A stretch of 64,000 nucleotides of DNA from Isochrysis galbana (taxonomy: Eukaryota > Haptophyta > Isochrysidales > Isochrysidaceae). Positions 1 to 8,946 of the stretch are shown here, in pieces (positions within the stretch are counted from its first letter, which is position 1; each line of letters opens with the position of its first letter). A program made the position numbers and the translations under genes. Under the pieces are notes generated by a model. It was not told the DNA's origin and made no database searches. It saw only the letters and a list, made by a program, of their open reading frames with translations. The DNA lies in assembly GCA_018136815.1 (NCBI GenBank), contig CM030940.1:753418-817417 (forward strand), read 5' to 3'.

Positions 1-207
1 GGCCAACAGCGACATTTCTTTTGCTGAGTGCATCCGCGCATGCCACCGCCACCGCTGTCAAGGCGGTAGTGAGCACGATGCACACCTGCTTTTCAAATTT
101 GGGAGCGAAGGAGAGCGTAAACATGCTTGCTATGACCAGGCTACCTGGGGGTGATATATCATTCGCAGGAACACCCCGGGCGCGACCGGCTTGTCGCGCT
201 TTTCGGC
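1..207. other. left edge, no gene recognised
   Basis: Sequence to the left of the possible minus-strand gene that ends at 208. It would be that gene's 3' flank. No conserved protein, RNA gene or repeat was recognised. Confidence 0.4.
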
Positions 208-605
208 TCACAGGAGGAGTTCTAAATCCACGCATCCGAGCGAGCGCTTGTCGACGTCAAGCGTACCAATGCCATGGCGACCGGGCGCAAGCGAATCGAG
301 GCTTTCCTGCGGTGCGAGGGGCAATGATAGGTCAGAGCGGATGTGTGCCACCTTCAAGACACCGCGTGCCACCTACTAGTGGGCCCCCACATTGCTCGCG
401 AGAGCTCTGGGCTCTCCATGGCCACCACCTCCAGGCCATTCTTCGGCCGATCGCGGGCGATCGGACGTCGCGGAAGCTCCGCGTTTCTAATAGTGATGCG
501 CCCCACATTCACCACTCCGATTCCCTCCCGTGAGCGCCCGCCTGAATCTCCCAAAATAGCCCGCCACGCGCGGGGGAAGGGAGGGGAGTCACTCACCGAC
601 GCCAT
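208..605 (-). CDS. possible small three-exon gene of unknown function
   Basis: On the minus strand an ATG at 605 is followed after three codons by a consensus donor (GTGAGTGA). Near 484 there is an AG acceptor opening a Gly/Ala/Arg-rich stretch. At 306-208 there is a clean exon-like segment preceded by a pyrimidine-rich CAG, reading Glu-Ser-Leu-Asp-Ser-Leu and ending in Leu-Leu-Leu-stop. A splice of about 68 residues is possible, but the middle donor (near 380) is chosen only because it preserves the frame. No family is recognised. The 3' exon could instead belong to a longer gene with a different 5' structure. Treat it as a candidate only. Confidence 0.28.
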
Positions 606-1620
606 TGCCCTTCGTGGGGCGGGAGGGGGTCGTTCGGAGGGGGGAGGGAGTTGCCGGGGCAGGTAGGGGGGGGGCCTGAGGAATCCTTGGACACCCAGGG
701 GAGGTGGGAAATAGTGGTTAAAATGAGTGAGTGACCGGGCTAATAGAGGGAAAAAATCTCTGTTTTCTTAATGGTGCGCCCCTACTGTAGCATGAGTCCA
801 GCGACGGCGCAGGTTCGAGACGCACACGAGGTCCCAATGAACTCACCGATTCTATAGACATCCCCTATACTACAAAACGCAGTTAGACTAAAGCACCCTT
901 TTTATCAGTACTCCCTCTAGAGTAATATCCCTCGATCCCTAGTTCTCATCAAGATTCGGCCCATCTCGGCCGCTTGAGAATGGTTGAAATCGTGACGCGG
1001 GGTGGGAGCTCGGCGTCCTCCGCGGGGCTCCCGGGAGAGAGGGAGTAGGAGGTGTGTGTAGATTGTTAAAAAAACCTCGAGAGCGTGCGCGCGCCCCGGG
1101 AGGGCAGGAGTGCCTCAAAGGGGAGGGAGAGAGAAGAATGGCGAGGATACTTAATATTTGCGCAGGCGGCGAAGGAGGGAGAGGAGAAGACCCCCTCTCT
1201 CCTCTGAGTCTCTCCCACCATTCTCGCCGTCAAAATCTCTGTAAGAGAGAGGGCCGGTGAAGTGGATGGAAGGAGAGACCAGCGGGAGAACCGCACAGCT
1301 GGTGGGCGTCGTACACAGAGAGAGAGGGAGCGCGAAGTTTCTAGGAAGAAGCCGTATATGGTAGCCCACACACCCGCCGCCTTCTCACGAATGTTCAACA
1401 TCTTCCGCCTCCCCTCAGAGAGAGAGTAGCACTCCCTCTACTTTCCTCTCTCTCCCTCTCCCTGTCTTTCTCTCTCTCCCCCGCCCCTCTCTGGCTCCTC
1501 CGCCTCGCGCTCCCCTCGCAATCTTCGTCTTCCTCCCTCTCCTCTCCTGTTCTGCTCTCTCCTCTCAAACATATCGTCGCTGGAGAGCCAACTAACAAAC
1601 ACTCAACATTTTGTGTGTAG
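606..1620. other. intergenic, low-complexity and repeat debris
   Basis: No convincing coding exon was seen. At 720-740 lies a copy of the motif GTGAGTGACCGGGCTA, which in reverse also opens the repeats at 37,436 and 43,838, so an element end is likely here. Near 1,055-1,095 is a weak reverse match to the retroelement 3' signature (T-run next to GCGCGCGC). The stretch 1,400-1,560 is pyrimidine-rich. Confidence 0.5.
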
Positions 1621-1644
1621 GTGCAGGATCCGTCCCCCTTAGGG

Positions 1645-1665
1645 AGAGAGAGGAGAGAGCAGAGA

Positions 1666-1722
<57 letters not shown>

Positions 1723-1855
1723 AGAGAGAGAACAGACAGAGAGCGAGAGCGAGAGAGACGAGAGAGAGAGAGAGGGAGAGGGAGGGAGCGAGAGAGAGAG
1801 GGGGGAAGGGAGGGAGGGAGGGAGATAAGGAGAGAGGGAGGGAAGAGGAAGAGAG
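1645..1855. repeat. (GA)n-rich polypurine tract upstream of the ABCG gene
   Basis: Nearly pure purine on the plus strand. It is a GA dinucleotide run of about 50 bases (around 1,668-1,718) followed by imperfect GAGA/GGGA. The segment from about 1,930 to 2,122 then switches to pyrimidine-rich and runs to the start codon of the ABC transporter. This purine-then-pyrimidine arrangement recurs upstream of other genes in the window and may be promoter structure or simple expansion. Confidence 0.85.
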
Positions 1856-2122
1856 GTCGGAGTCTCGCTCAACTCTCAACTCGCGGCGTTCCACAACCCG
1901 CTCTTCCACAGGCAGGCCCTACCCTTCTCCTCTCCTCGTCTCTCTCGCTCGCACACAATCTCTCTCTTCTCTCCTTTCTCCTGTCTCTGTTTCTCAATCT
2001 GAAGAGGGTGCCCCCCTTCTTCCCTCTCACTCTCCTCTCGTCTCCGGCTCCTCTCCACGAGGGCAGGCCTTCCCCTCCCTTCTCTGTCTCTCCCCCCTTC
2101 TTTCTCTCCCCCTCCCTCCCCG

Positions 2123-3940
2123 ATGTCTGCGTTGCGTGCGGCTGGTGAGGACGTCTCTGCCAAGCGGCCTCGCTCCGTCTTCCGCTGGGAGGGCGTCAGC
2201 TACGGCGTGGGCAAGGGCAAGAAGGCCAAGGAAATCCTCAAGGCTCCGGGCATCTCGGGCTCGCTGGGTGGCGGAGAGCTCTGCGCTATCCTGGGGCCTT
2301 CAGGCGCGGGGAAGACCTCGCTACTCAACATCTTATCCAACCGAATCCGCTCGAAAGGCCCTTTCCAGCGCGTCTCCGGCACCATCACTCTCGACGGCGC
2401 CAAGCTGGGCGGAGCAAGGCTGCGCAAGCGCATCGCATACGTGATGCAGCAGGACCTGCTCTGCCCGACGTACACGCCGCGCGAGTCGCTCATGTTCTCG
2501 GCCAACCTGCGGCTTCCGCGCGCCATGCCCCGCGCCGAGAAGGAGGCGCTCGTCGAGAAGATGCTCGCTGATCTCGGCTTGATCGGCTGTGCTGACACCA
2601 TTGTCGGCGATGAGATGTTGCGCGGCATTTCGGGCGGCGAGAAGAAGCGAACTGCCATCGGAATCGAGCTGGTGATGCAGCCCAAGCTCGTCTTCCTTGA
2701 CGAGCCAACCTCTGGCCTAGACTCGTTCGCCGCCTACTCGGTCGTCAACAAGCTCGCCGGCCTGGCGCGCAACGATGGCTGCAACATCCTTACCACCATC
2801 CACCAGCCCTCTTCGGAGGTGTTCCACCTGTTTGACCGCATCATGCTCCTTGGCAGCGGCGAGCTCGTCTTCTTCGGCTCAATCACGACGCTGTCGCAGC
2901 GCCTTACTGCTGCCAATATTGGCTGCCCCGAGAACTACAATATCGCGGACCACGCACTCAACCTCATCCAGACTGCTGCTGCCGAGGGCACGCAAGCGAG
3001 CATCGAATTGCGCGAGAAGCTGCTTGACCCCATCTCGGTCAAGGTGGAGGCGGGCGAGAACGCGGGGCGCGGGTCACATGGCGACCTTGTGAAGTCTGTC
3101 GGCCCAGCCGCGTCCTTCTGGGGTCAGCTGATGGCCCTCAGCCGCCGCGAGCTCCTCGGCGTGTGGCGCAACAAGCCGGGGCTCATCGCCTCGCTCCTTG
3201 CACCGCTCTTGCTCAATCTCTTCTTTGCCCTCATTTTCCTGGGCGTCGGCGATGTGTACGCCACGGACTATACCACAATGTCGCACTTTGGTGGCCTCAC
3301 GCAGGTGGCCATCGGCGGCATGTTCCAGGCGGCCCAGCCGCTGCTGCTGCGCTTCCCGCTCGACCGTGCTATCTTCCTGCGTGAATATGCTACTTCTTCA
3401 TATGGTGCGGTACCGTACTTCCTTTCCAAGAGCATGATCGAGCTGCCGCAGTCGCTCATCGCATCTTTCCTCACGTGGATCGCCGTCTACTGGCTGATGG
3501 GCTTCCATGGCTCGTTCGTCTACGCCACTCTGGTCTTCTGGCTCACCGGCCTAGCTGCTGCCTCGACCGCCCTCCTCGTCGGGTGTCTTGCGACCAACCC
3601 CGAGGTGGCGCAGCAGGTAGCCCCTGCCATTTTTGTGCCGCAGCTGCTCTTCGCCGGCTTCTTCATCGCGACGGAGCAGATCCCAGTCTGGCTCCGCTGG
3701 GCGCAGTACCTCTGCTCCCTCAAGTACGGTATCAACCTGCTCATCCTCAACGAGTTTGGGAACGCCACACGTGCGGACTGGCCTGAGCCGCAACAACTGG
3801 AGGCCCAAGGTATCATAGACCAGAACGACATTGACCCTGACTATTGGTGGGTCAACCTGCTCGTCCTCCTCGCTCTCACTGTCGCATTCCGCGGGGCCGC
3901 CATCCTCGTCCTCTCGCGCCGCGCCGCCTCCTTCTTCTGA
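2123..3940 (+). CDS. ABCG (white-brown complex) half-transporter
   Basis: A 605-residue, intronless ATP-binding cassette half-transporter in the order typical of subfamily G: nucleotide-binding domain first, membrane domain second. Walker A is GPSGAGKT at about residues 58-65. A Q-loop Gln lies near 109, the ABC signature ISGGEKKR at 169-176, Walker B LVFLDEP at about 189-195 and the H-loop His in TTIHQPS near 226. From about residue 310 an ABC2-type membrane domain follows, with roughly six hydrophobic segments. Half-transporters work as dimers and in other eukaryotes export sterols, lipids, pigments or waxes; nothing here fixes the substrate or the membrane. The length is normal for the family and the ATG follows a pyrimidine-rich leader. 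No signal peptide is seen. Family assignment is firm and function beyond that is inference. Confidence 0.95.
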   Translation: MSALRAAGEDVSAKRPRSVFRWEGVSYGVGKGKKAKEILKAPGISGSLGGGELCAILGPSGAGKTSLLNILSNRIRSKGPFQRVSGTITLDGAKLGGARLRKRIAYVMQQDLLCPTYTPRESLMFSANLRLPRAMPRAEKEALVEKMLADLGLIGCADTIVGDEMLRGISGGEKKRTAIGIELVMQPKLVFLDEPTSGLDSFAAYSVVNKLAGLARNDGCNILTTIHQPSSEVFHLFDRIMLLGSGELVFFGSITTLSQRLTAANIGCPENYNIADHALNLIQTAAAEGTQASIELREKLLDPISVKVEAGENAGRGSHGDLVKSVGPAASFWGQLMALSRRELLGVWRNKPGLIASLLAPLLLNLFFALIFLGVGDVYATDYTTMSHFGGLTQVAIGGMFQAAQPLLLRFPLDRAIFLREYATSSYGAVPYFLSKSMIELPQSLIASFLTWIAVYWLMGFHGSFVYATLVFWLTGLAAASTALLVGCLATNPEVAQQVAPAIFVPQLLFAGFFIATEQIPVWLRWAQYLCSLKYGINLLILNEFGNATRADWPEPQQLEAQGIIDQNDIDPDYWWVNLLVLLALTVAFRGAAILVLSRRAASFF

Positions 3941-4395
3941 GCCTAGGGCAAGGTGCCTCTTGCGAGCCGCAACCAACTGAGGCCGCCTCTGAGCGTACTT
4001 TGCTGGTGAGATGGCGCTCAGACGTGGGTCCCCATGCGACGCGCACCGCCTGGCGGTGATGCTGGAACAATGAGGCGTGCTGTAAGTTCGATGGATGCGC
4101 GCTTGGGCCCCGCGTGAGCCGAGCGCTCCGTGAGAGATTCTCATTGCTCCTACCACAGCTATGTGGGTATCTCTAGTGGCAAACATCAACTAAATAGTTC
4201 AGCACAATGCACGCACAGCATCGTTTGTATCCACGATCTCTCTCTCTCTCTCTCTCTCTCTTGTAGGTTCCCTGGTCAGCAACCGCTTCAGTGGTGATTG
4301 GTAAGAATAAATAATAATTAATGTTGTATTCTAGCCAACCCCACTTTGGACACAAATTTTCAGTCGCCCGGAATCCCGCCATGCCTGACAGAGCC
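3941..4395. other. 3' flank of the ABCG gene with a (CT)n run
   Basis: Non-coding. It holds a pure CT dinucleotide run at about 4,230-4,262 and an A/T-rich stretch at 4,300-4,330. No gene was recognised. Confidence 0.6.
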
Positions 4396-4620
4396 AGGTG
4401 TCCGAGTGCTACCGGAGGGTGGGGGCACTGCCCCTCCCCTCGATATTTGTCCCCCCTCGAGTGCACGCACCAACCCCGCGTACCCCAGCGCGTCCTCTCC
4501 TCGAGTCCACGCTAGGGGAAAACCCCTGCTTTCGGGTAAAAACAACGCTGGGGGGGGGCGGGGGGGGGGGGGGGAGCACTGGTGAAATTAGGGACCCCAT
4601 TGGGGAGAGCGGCAGTCTTT
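4396..4620. repeat. diverged fragment of the short palindromic element
   Basis: The segment with the marks CTCGAGTGCACGCACC, TCCTCTCCTCGAG and GGTAAAAACAACGC followed by a long G-run closely matches the inner part of the element at 38,098-38,443, in the same order and spacing. The outer ends are not recognisable here, so it is a decayed or truncated copy. The G-run (about 4,551-4,574) differs in length from the other copy. Confidence 0.65.
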
Positions 4621-4649
4621 TCGAAAGTCGACGCGCGAAGCCTCTTGGC

Positions 4650-5280
4650 TAGCATTCGTGGGAACAACACGCTACCGGCCTTTTGGAAGCAAGCGCTCGA
4701 TAATTTCAGACGGATTAGGTTCCTTAGGGAAACCAGCACGCGGGAAGGGACCCGTGGATCCCCGATATGGTATAACTGTTTCCATAAAGCTCCGGCATTA
4801 CACATTACATCACTCACATAGGGCTAAGTGGGAGTCTTTACAAACGGTTATTGTGCATAATACGATTAACCCGGACACGGGAGATATATACACCACGGAG
4901 GAATGCGCGGCTTACCTGCCGGAAGGAGAACGTTGGATACGCCATAGGCAGGCAACTACATCTCGATAGGTCCATTTCTGAAGTCATGGGAGAAGATAGC
5001 CGAATGGTGAATGGTCTAGATCGAGAATAGCGAATAGCAGACGGCACCAACGAATATATGGACCTTCTTAGAGAGAAAGCGGTAACTCCTCCCCCCGCTC
5101 TGGGGGAACATGAGTTAGCCCCCCAAGAAGACCCGGACGCGCATGACCTAGGAGACATTCTAGTGGACAAGGATCATCGTTACTATTATTTGCGCCGAAG
5201 TGGCGGCTATCACGTAGTCAAGCTTAACGTTATGGGAGAGCCCCATATCCATGAGAGGGCCAACCCGCAGACGTAAGTGA
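4650..5280 (+). pseudogene. unrecognised ORF fragments, probably transposon debris
   Basis: Two open stretches (4,658-4,969 and 5,058-5,276) have balanced, protein-like composition unlike the GC-rich host genes. One has a run rich in Thr/Glu/Cys around YTTEECAAYLPEGERW; the other contains HRYYYLRRSGGYHVVKLNV. They are in separate frames with stops between, lack a shared start and sit directly beside repeat DNA. No family is recognised. They look like pieces of one decayed ORF, possibly from a retroelement. Confidence 0.3.
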
Positions 5281-5569
5281 GGATACACGGGGAGGACCAT
5301 CACCTATCAAAAAGGCCCCTCAGCCATGTACGTCTCAAGGGCAGGAGGTTCCATTCCAAACTTGTGGGAAACAATGCTACCGTACAAGCACGTATGCATG
5401 TTGGTGAAAAGATTAGCCACCCGGAGGTATGCCCCGACGTCACCGAGGAACGTGCCCAGGAAGTTCTCGCCGAGGAACGTGCGTGCCCTTCACCTGCTTG
5501 TGGTCGGCTTATAGACGCGAGACACGAGCACGTGTGTCCTTCTCCCGGGCCTCATCCTCCCTGACCCAG

Positions 5570-5757
5570 CGTGCCGTGGAATTCCCCGATTTCCAACGTT
5601 TATCGTTTATCGATTATCCCCCCCCCCAGGAAGCTCCGGGGGGGAATTCTAGATTCCATCCTTTATCGATTATCGATTATCCCCCCCTAGGGAGCCCCAG
5701 GGGGGGAATTCCAGATTCCATCCTTTATCGATTATCCCCCCCCCCTAGGGCCGTCAG
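5570..5757. repeat. three-unit tandem repeat with poly-C
   Basis: Three tandem units of about 60 bases, each made of GAATTCC, a short ATTCC(A) element, TTTATCGATTATC once or twice, and a C-run of 7-10 followed by CTAGG or CAGG. The units differ mainly in C-run length and in duplication of ATCGATT. No coding potential. The flanks (5,280-5,570 and 5,760-6,000) show nothing recognisable. Confidence 0.8.
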
Positions 5758-6228
5758 GACAATCTTAAGTAAGAGCGATCCTTACGAGATACCACTTAAG
5801 AGGGTGCAACCTCAGGTTTGGTTGTTTTTTCGGCAAGTGCCCCCCATGTGGCATGTGGACGGTATAAGTTCTACTTAAAGTACCCCCTTATTAAGGTACA
5901 CGCATGTATGTGCGCAGGCGCAGCTGCGTCTTTTTTTGGATTCGTTTTGTTTTTCCACAAGAGAATGATCACAAATACTCAAATACTGCGAGGGCTATGC
6001 GATTTGACCGCAGAAAAGGGGACATCGCAGCCAGTCCCGCCCTTTCACCGCGCCCTCGCTCCTCTTCAGCCAAACCAAAGCAGGTGGTTGCACCCCACCC
6101 CACCGTACGAAGGCGCGCAGGCGTCCCATAGGCGGGAGGAGATGCGTCCACAGAGGCGGGCGGAGAGGCGCGCCAACGTCTCCTGACCGGGAGGGACAGT
6201 GGCTGGGTTGAGCGAGGGCAGCGCCGGG

Positions 6229-6380
6229 CGAGCGGAAGCCCCGACGTCGAGCGCCTCAACGGCTGGTGCGTGCCGAGTGCGTCGTGGGGCAAGTGCAGCG
6301 GCCCCGACGTCGAGCGCCTCGCCGACGGCACGTGCGTGCCCAGTTTGTTGTCGGTTGAGTGCAGCGGCCCCGATGTCGAG
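6229..6380. repeat. GC-rich tandem repeat inside a possible ORF
   Basis: About three units of roughly 66 bases sharing the core GCGGCCCCGACGTCGAGCGC, at about 6,236, 6,295 and 6,362. In the plus frame they encode an Ala/Pro/Ser repeat that leads into the membrane-protein ORF, so either the repeat is an N-terminal extension of that protein or the true start is the Met at 6,373. Confidence 0.7.
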
Positions 6381-6777
6381 CGCGTACTGTAAGATGTGGG
6401 TCTACCTCCGTGACAGCCTATTCGACGATGGTCCCTACGACGTCTTCCGCTTGATGAGTCTCTTGGGTGGCATGCTCTTCTGGTTTATCGTTAGTGCTAT
6501 AGCCGCAGCAGTCATCGCGTCGGGGGGTGGCCTTGCGAAGGTCGGGATCGCGGTCGGGGTGGTTTTCGCGCTGTTCATTCTTCTCCCCTTGGTACTGTGG
6601 AAGATAAAGTATATTCGCTTTTATAAGACGGAGAAAATGCAACTGAGCTTTGAGGCGGAGGTCGTTTGCCTTCCTTTGGTACCCCTCGTTTCCAAATACG
6701 CGATGTGTCGGTACAAAAAAAATCTTATTGTATTTGAGCAAAGTCACCCACCTCACAGTGCTCAACCATGTCTATAA
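6373..6777 (+). CDS. small membrane protein in a repeated element
   Basis: From the ATG at 6,373 the frame encodes about 134 residues. A short N-terminal part ends DVFRLMSLLG. Two adjacent strongly hydrophobic segments follow (about residues 30-50 and 55-75), then a basic/aromatic stretch (WKIKYIRFYKTEK) and a soluble tail. The 3' part of the coding region (6,659-6,750) is duplicated at 33,248-33,330, so this belongs to a dispersed element. Base use changes from very GC-rich repeat to A/T-richer coding at about 6,590. No family is recognised. A start further upstream at 6,199 would add the tandem-repeat region. It could be a real element-encoded membrane protein or a decayed reading frame. 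Confidence 0.35.
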   Translation: MSSAYCKMWVYLRDSLFDDGPYDVFRLMSLLGGMLFWFIVSAIAAAVIASGGGLAKVGIAVGVVFALFILLPLVLWKIKYIRFYKTEKMQLSFEAEVVCLPLVPLVSKYAMCRYKKNLIVFEQSHPPHSAQPCL

Positions 6778-7404
6778 ATGGAATGGCGGCTGATGATGTA
6801 GTACTCAAGCGATTGAAATGGATAACAACAAAAATGGACGATAACTTTAAAAAATTCATCTTACCTCTCTTTCGGCCATATGGCACTTCTAAATCTGCCA
6901 TGCAGGTTATGGCGGAAGCATTGGACAGCATCAGTCCGCCGCCGCCCGCCGCCGGTTGGGGTCAACCCGGGGGGGAGCAACAACTCCCTGAGGAGGCTGC
7001 TTGAGTCGAACCCAAATTTGTGGACGTACACTTCCGAATGTCAGTGCTTATTCAGTTCATTCGATTTCAAGCACAATACGAACATTAAAGACACCTTACA
7101 TGCCATTTGCGAGGCTGATAAATCATTCACACTGGTTTTTATGATACACACTCTCTTGAGCAAGTTCACTGCGAAAACAATCATCGATATGAGTCGTGAT
7201 GATCTGCTTCGTAAAATCAAAGCTGCTCACGTCGATTCGGGATTAACTCCCCACCTCCAAGAATTGCTAGAAGGTGTCGATTCGGGTTCAGCTCCCCAAG
7301 TAAAGATTGAAAACAAAAGGCCGCTTATCGGTTCGGGTTCAGCTCCCGTAAAGATTGAACCCACAAGGCCCAGCAACATCAAATACAAAAAAGCTCGGTC
7401 CTAG
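6768..7404 (+). pseudogene. A/T-rich element-encoded ORF, frameshifted, unknown function
   Basis: An ORF begins MSINGMAADDVV at 6,768 and is well formed to about 6,970. There a G-run (GGGGGGG) coincides with a shift to the frame that continues to 7,404. The two halves together would give roughly 210 residues: a Lys-rich N-terminus, a Pro-rich hinge, a helical middle (ICEADKSFTLVFMIHTLLSKF) and a C-terminal tail with two copies of Ser-Ala-Pro-x-Val-Lys-Ile-Glu. Codon use is A/T-rich and unlike the host genes. The last about 130 bases plus downstream sequence are repeated at 33,645-33,915. No homologue is recognised. A viral or large-transposon origin is a guess based on composition and repetition. 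The frameshift could be real or a homopolymer error. Confidence 0.4.
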
Positions 7405-7512
7405 GACACCGAGCCGAGCTCACCTGCCGAGCGAGTCCACCGCGGCAAGGGGGGGGGGCGTACATCTCATGTGAGCGTCTCCACGGGGTGCTCCTCAAGC
7501 AGCGCCATCACG
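7262..7512 (+). repeat. dispersed repeat, copy 1 (partner at 33,645-33,915)
   Basis: Near-identical to 33,645-33,915 in the same orientation. Shared marks in order are AGAAGGTGTCGATT, two GTAAAGATTGAA blocks, AAGCTCGG.CCTAGGACACCG and CACGGGGTGCTC.TCAAGCAGCGCCATCACGCGCGATTGG. It covers the 3' end of the A/T-rich ORF and about 110 bases beyond it. Together with the match of 6,659-6,750 to 33,248-33,330, this defines one element in two truncated copies. Confidence 0.85.
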
Positions 7513-7636
7513 CGCGATTGGTGTGTTGGTGTGCAGGTGTGTTTCTCCCTCCTCGCGCCCCCCACCGGCCCTCCCTCCCACCAAAAAAGGGAGGAAACCC
7601 CAACAACGCCCCCCCCCCCCCCCCCCGCTCTCTCAG

Positions 7637-7981
7637 GGAAGCGGCCTTGCGGTGGCCGCCGCCGGCGTCGCGCTCGCCGTCGCGTCGGTGCCCCGAGGGC
7701 GCCACTTCTCGCACCCCCATCACACGCTCGGGATCGTCGCCTTCGCCCTCGCCCTGCTGCAGCCGCTCAACGCGCTCGTGCGCGGCCCGCCCGCCGCCCG
7801 CACCACGCGCCGCGCCGTGTGGCGGGTCGCGCACAAGGGGACGGGCTACGCGGTGCTCGGCGTGGGCGTCTACCAGGCCCTCTCGGGGCGCGCCCTCATG
7901 CCGAGCCAAGGCGACGCTGTTCTCGTCGCGTACGTGGTGCTCCTGGGCCTCTCCTTCGGGGTGCTCGCGGGGGGGCTCATG
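7637..7981 (+). pseudogene. orphan exon of a cytochrome b561-type membrane protein
   Basis: A pyrimidine tract ending TCTCAG at 7,636 opens a 345-base, exactly phase-0 segment that closes at a GTAGGG donor at 7,982. It encodes 115 residues with three to four hydrophobic stretches. Two His lie where b561 proteins bind haem: HPHHTLG in the first half and WRVAHKGTGY about 45 residues later, plus the LLQPLNALVRG stretch typical of DOMON/b561 family members. The rest of a b561 gene is not found on either side; both flanks are repeat sequence. The best reading is an exon captured or stranded by transposon activity. A functional multi-exon gene broken up by insertions is the alternative. Confidence 0.55.
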
Positions 7982-8239
7982 GTAGGGTGAGAGTCCCCAC
8001 GGAGAGGGGAAGAAACCCTGAGTGAAAGGAGACCAAATGAAGGCAAGCCGCCTGGAGGCGATATTGAAACGGGAGGCACAAACGAAACACAAGACGTCTT
8101 CCGCTTGATGGGTCCCCGTGTTTAAAAAAAACATTTGAAGATTAATGGGTCCCCGTGTTTATGTTTGTTTGCGCGCGGTCAACCCCCGAGTCAGGGGAGA
8201 AGTTAGGGGTCAGCAGAAATTATATACCTAAAAAGCCGG

Positions 8240-8795
8240 GAGGGGGAGGGGTGTGACAAAAAAAGGGAACCTCGAGTTGCACCCTCTTATTAGTAACGGC
8301 GAAGGTCGGGTTCTTTCAAAGGTTAAAAAAACAACGCGAGAACATGGGGCTACACGCCCCGAGCAACAAACATGTTCGGAAAATGATAAGCCCTCTGTAC
8401 ACTATAGACAAGGATTTCAACCTAGGAGCATCAGAAGACCTCTTGCCGGCGGCGAGAGCCTGGACATACGGAACATCACCTTGGGTAGCCAATCTCTTAA
8501 TAGGAATCACACCGGAAATCAATAAAGATCTCACGTTCACGTTATACAAATGAGGAAAATCCGAGTCGAAACTAGATCAAGGGACGAGCCACAGTCTCCC
8601 ACCCCCTTCTCTCCAACTCCCGGCCGAAGCAGCGCGCGCGGCCTCCCTGGAACCAGCTTCTCCGCGAAAGAGGGAACTGGGGAAGGGGGAGGGGGTTGTT
8701 AGGGGTTAAGGTTGGGTAGTAGGGAGGTTCACTAGCAAGCTGCCTCACGCCGCACATGTAGCGGGAATTTTTAAGAAGATTTTTTTCTAATCTAC
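8240..8795 (+). mobile_element. 5'-truncated non-LTR retrotransposon 3' end
   Basis: This segment matches the 3' part of the minus-strand element at 42,040-42,560 in inverted orientation across the window. Shared marks include the peptide LHAPSNKH followed by SPLYT.DKDFN, the block GGGAACTGGGGAAGGGGGAG, and GTTAGGGGTTAAGGTTGGGT. It ends with the shared 3' signature (CGCCGCACATGTAGCGGG then AATTTTTAAGAAGATTTTTTT). The 5' end is lost, as is usual for target-primed insertions. No intact ORF remains. The gap 7,982-8,240 shows nothing recognisable. Confidence 0.75.
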
Positions 8796-8946
8796 GTACG
8801 AATCCATTGCGATCGTAGGATTCTACTAGTCTTCCCCGCCATGGCGGCCCTGACGGCCCAACGTTATGGATTGGGAATCATGTCACTATCGGCACGACCG
8901 TTGCTGCAGCAAAACAACTCTAGAGGTCGGGACCTACCCGCAAACC

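Noticed and set aside
1611-2444. Plus-strand ORF overlapping the ABCG start
   Set aside because: GA repeat followed by out-of-frame read-through of the ABCG coding sequence.
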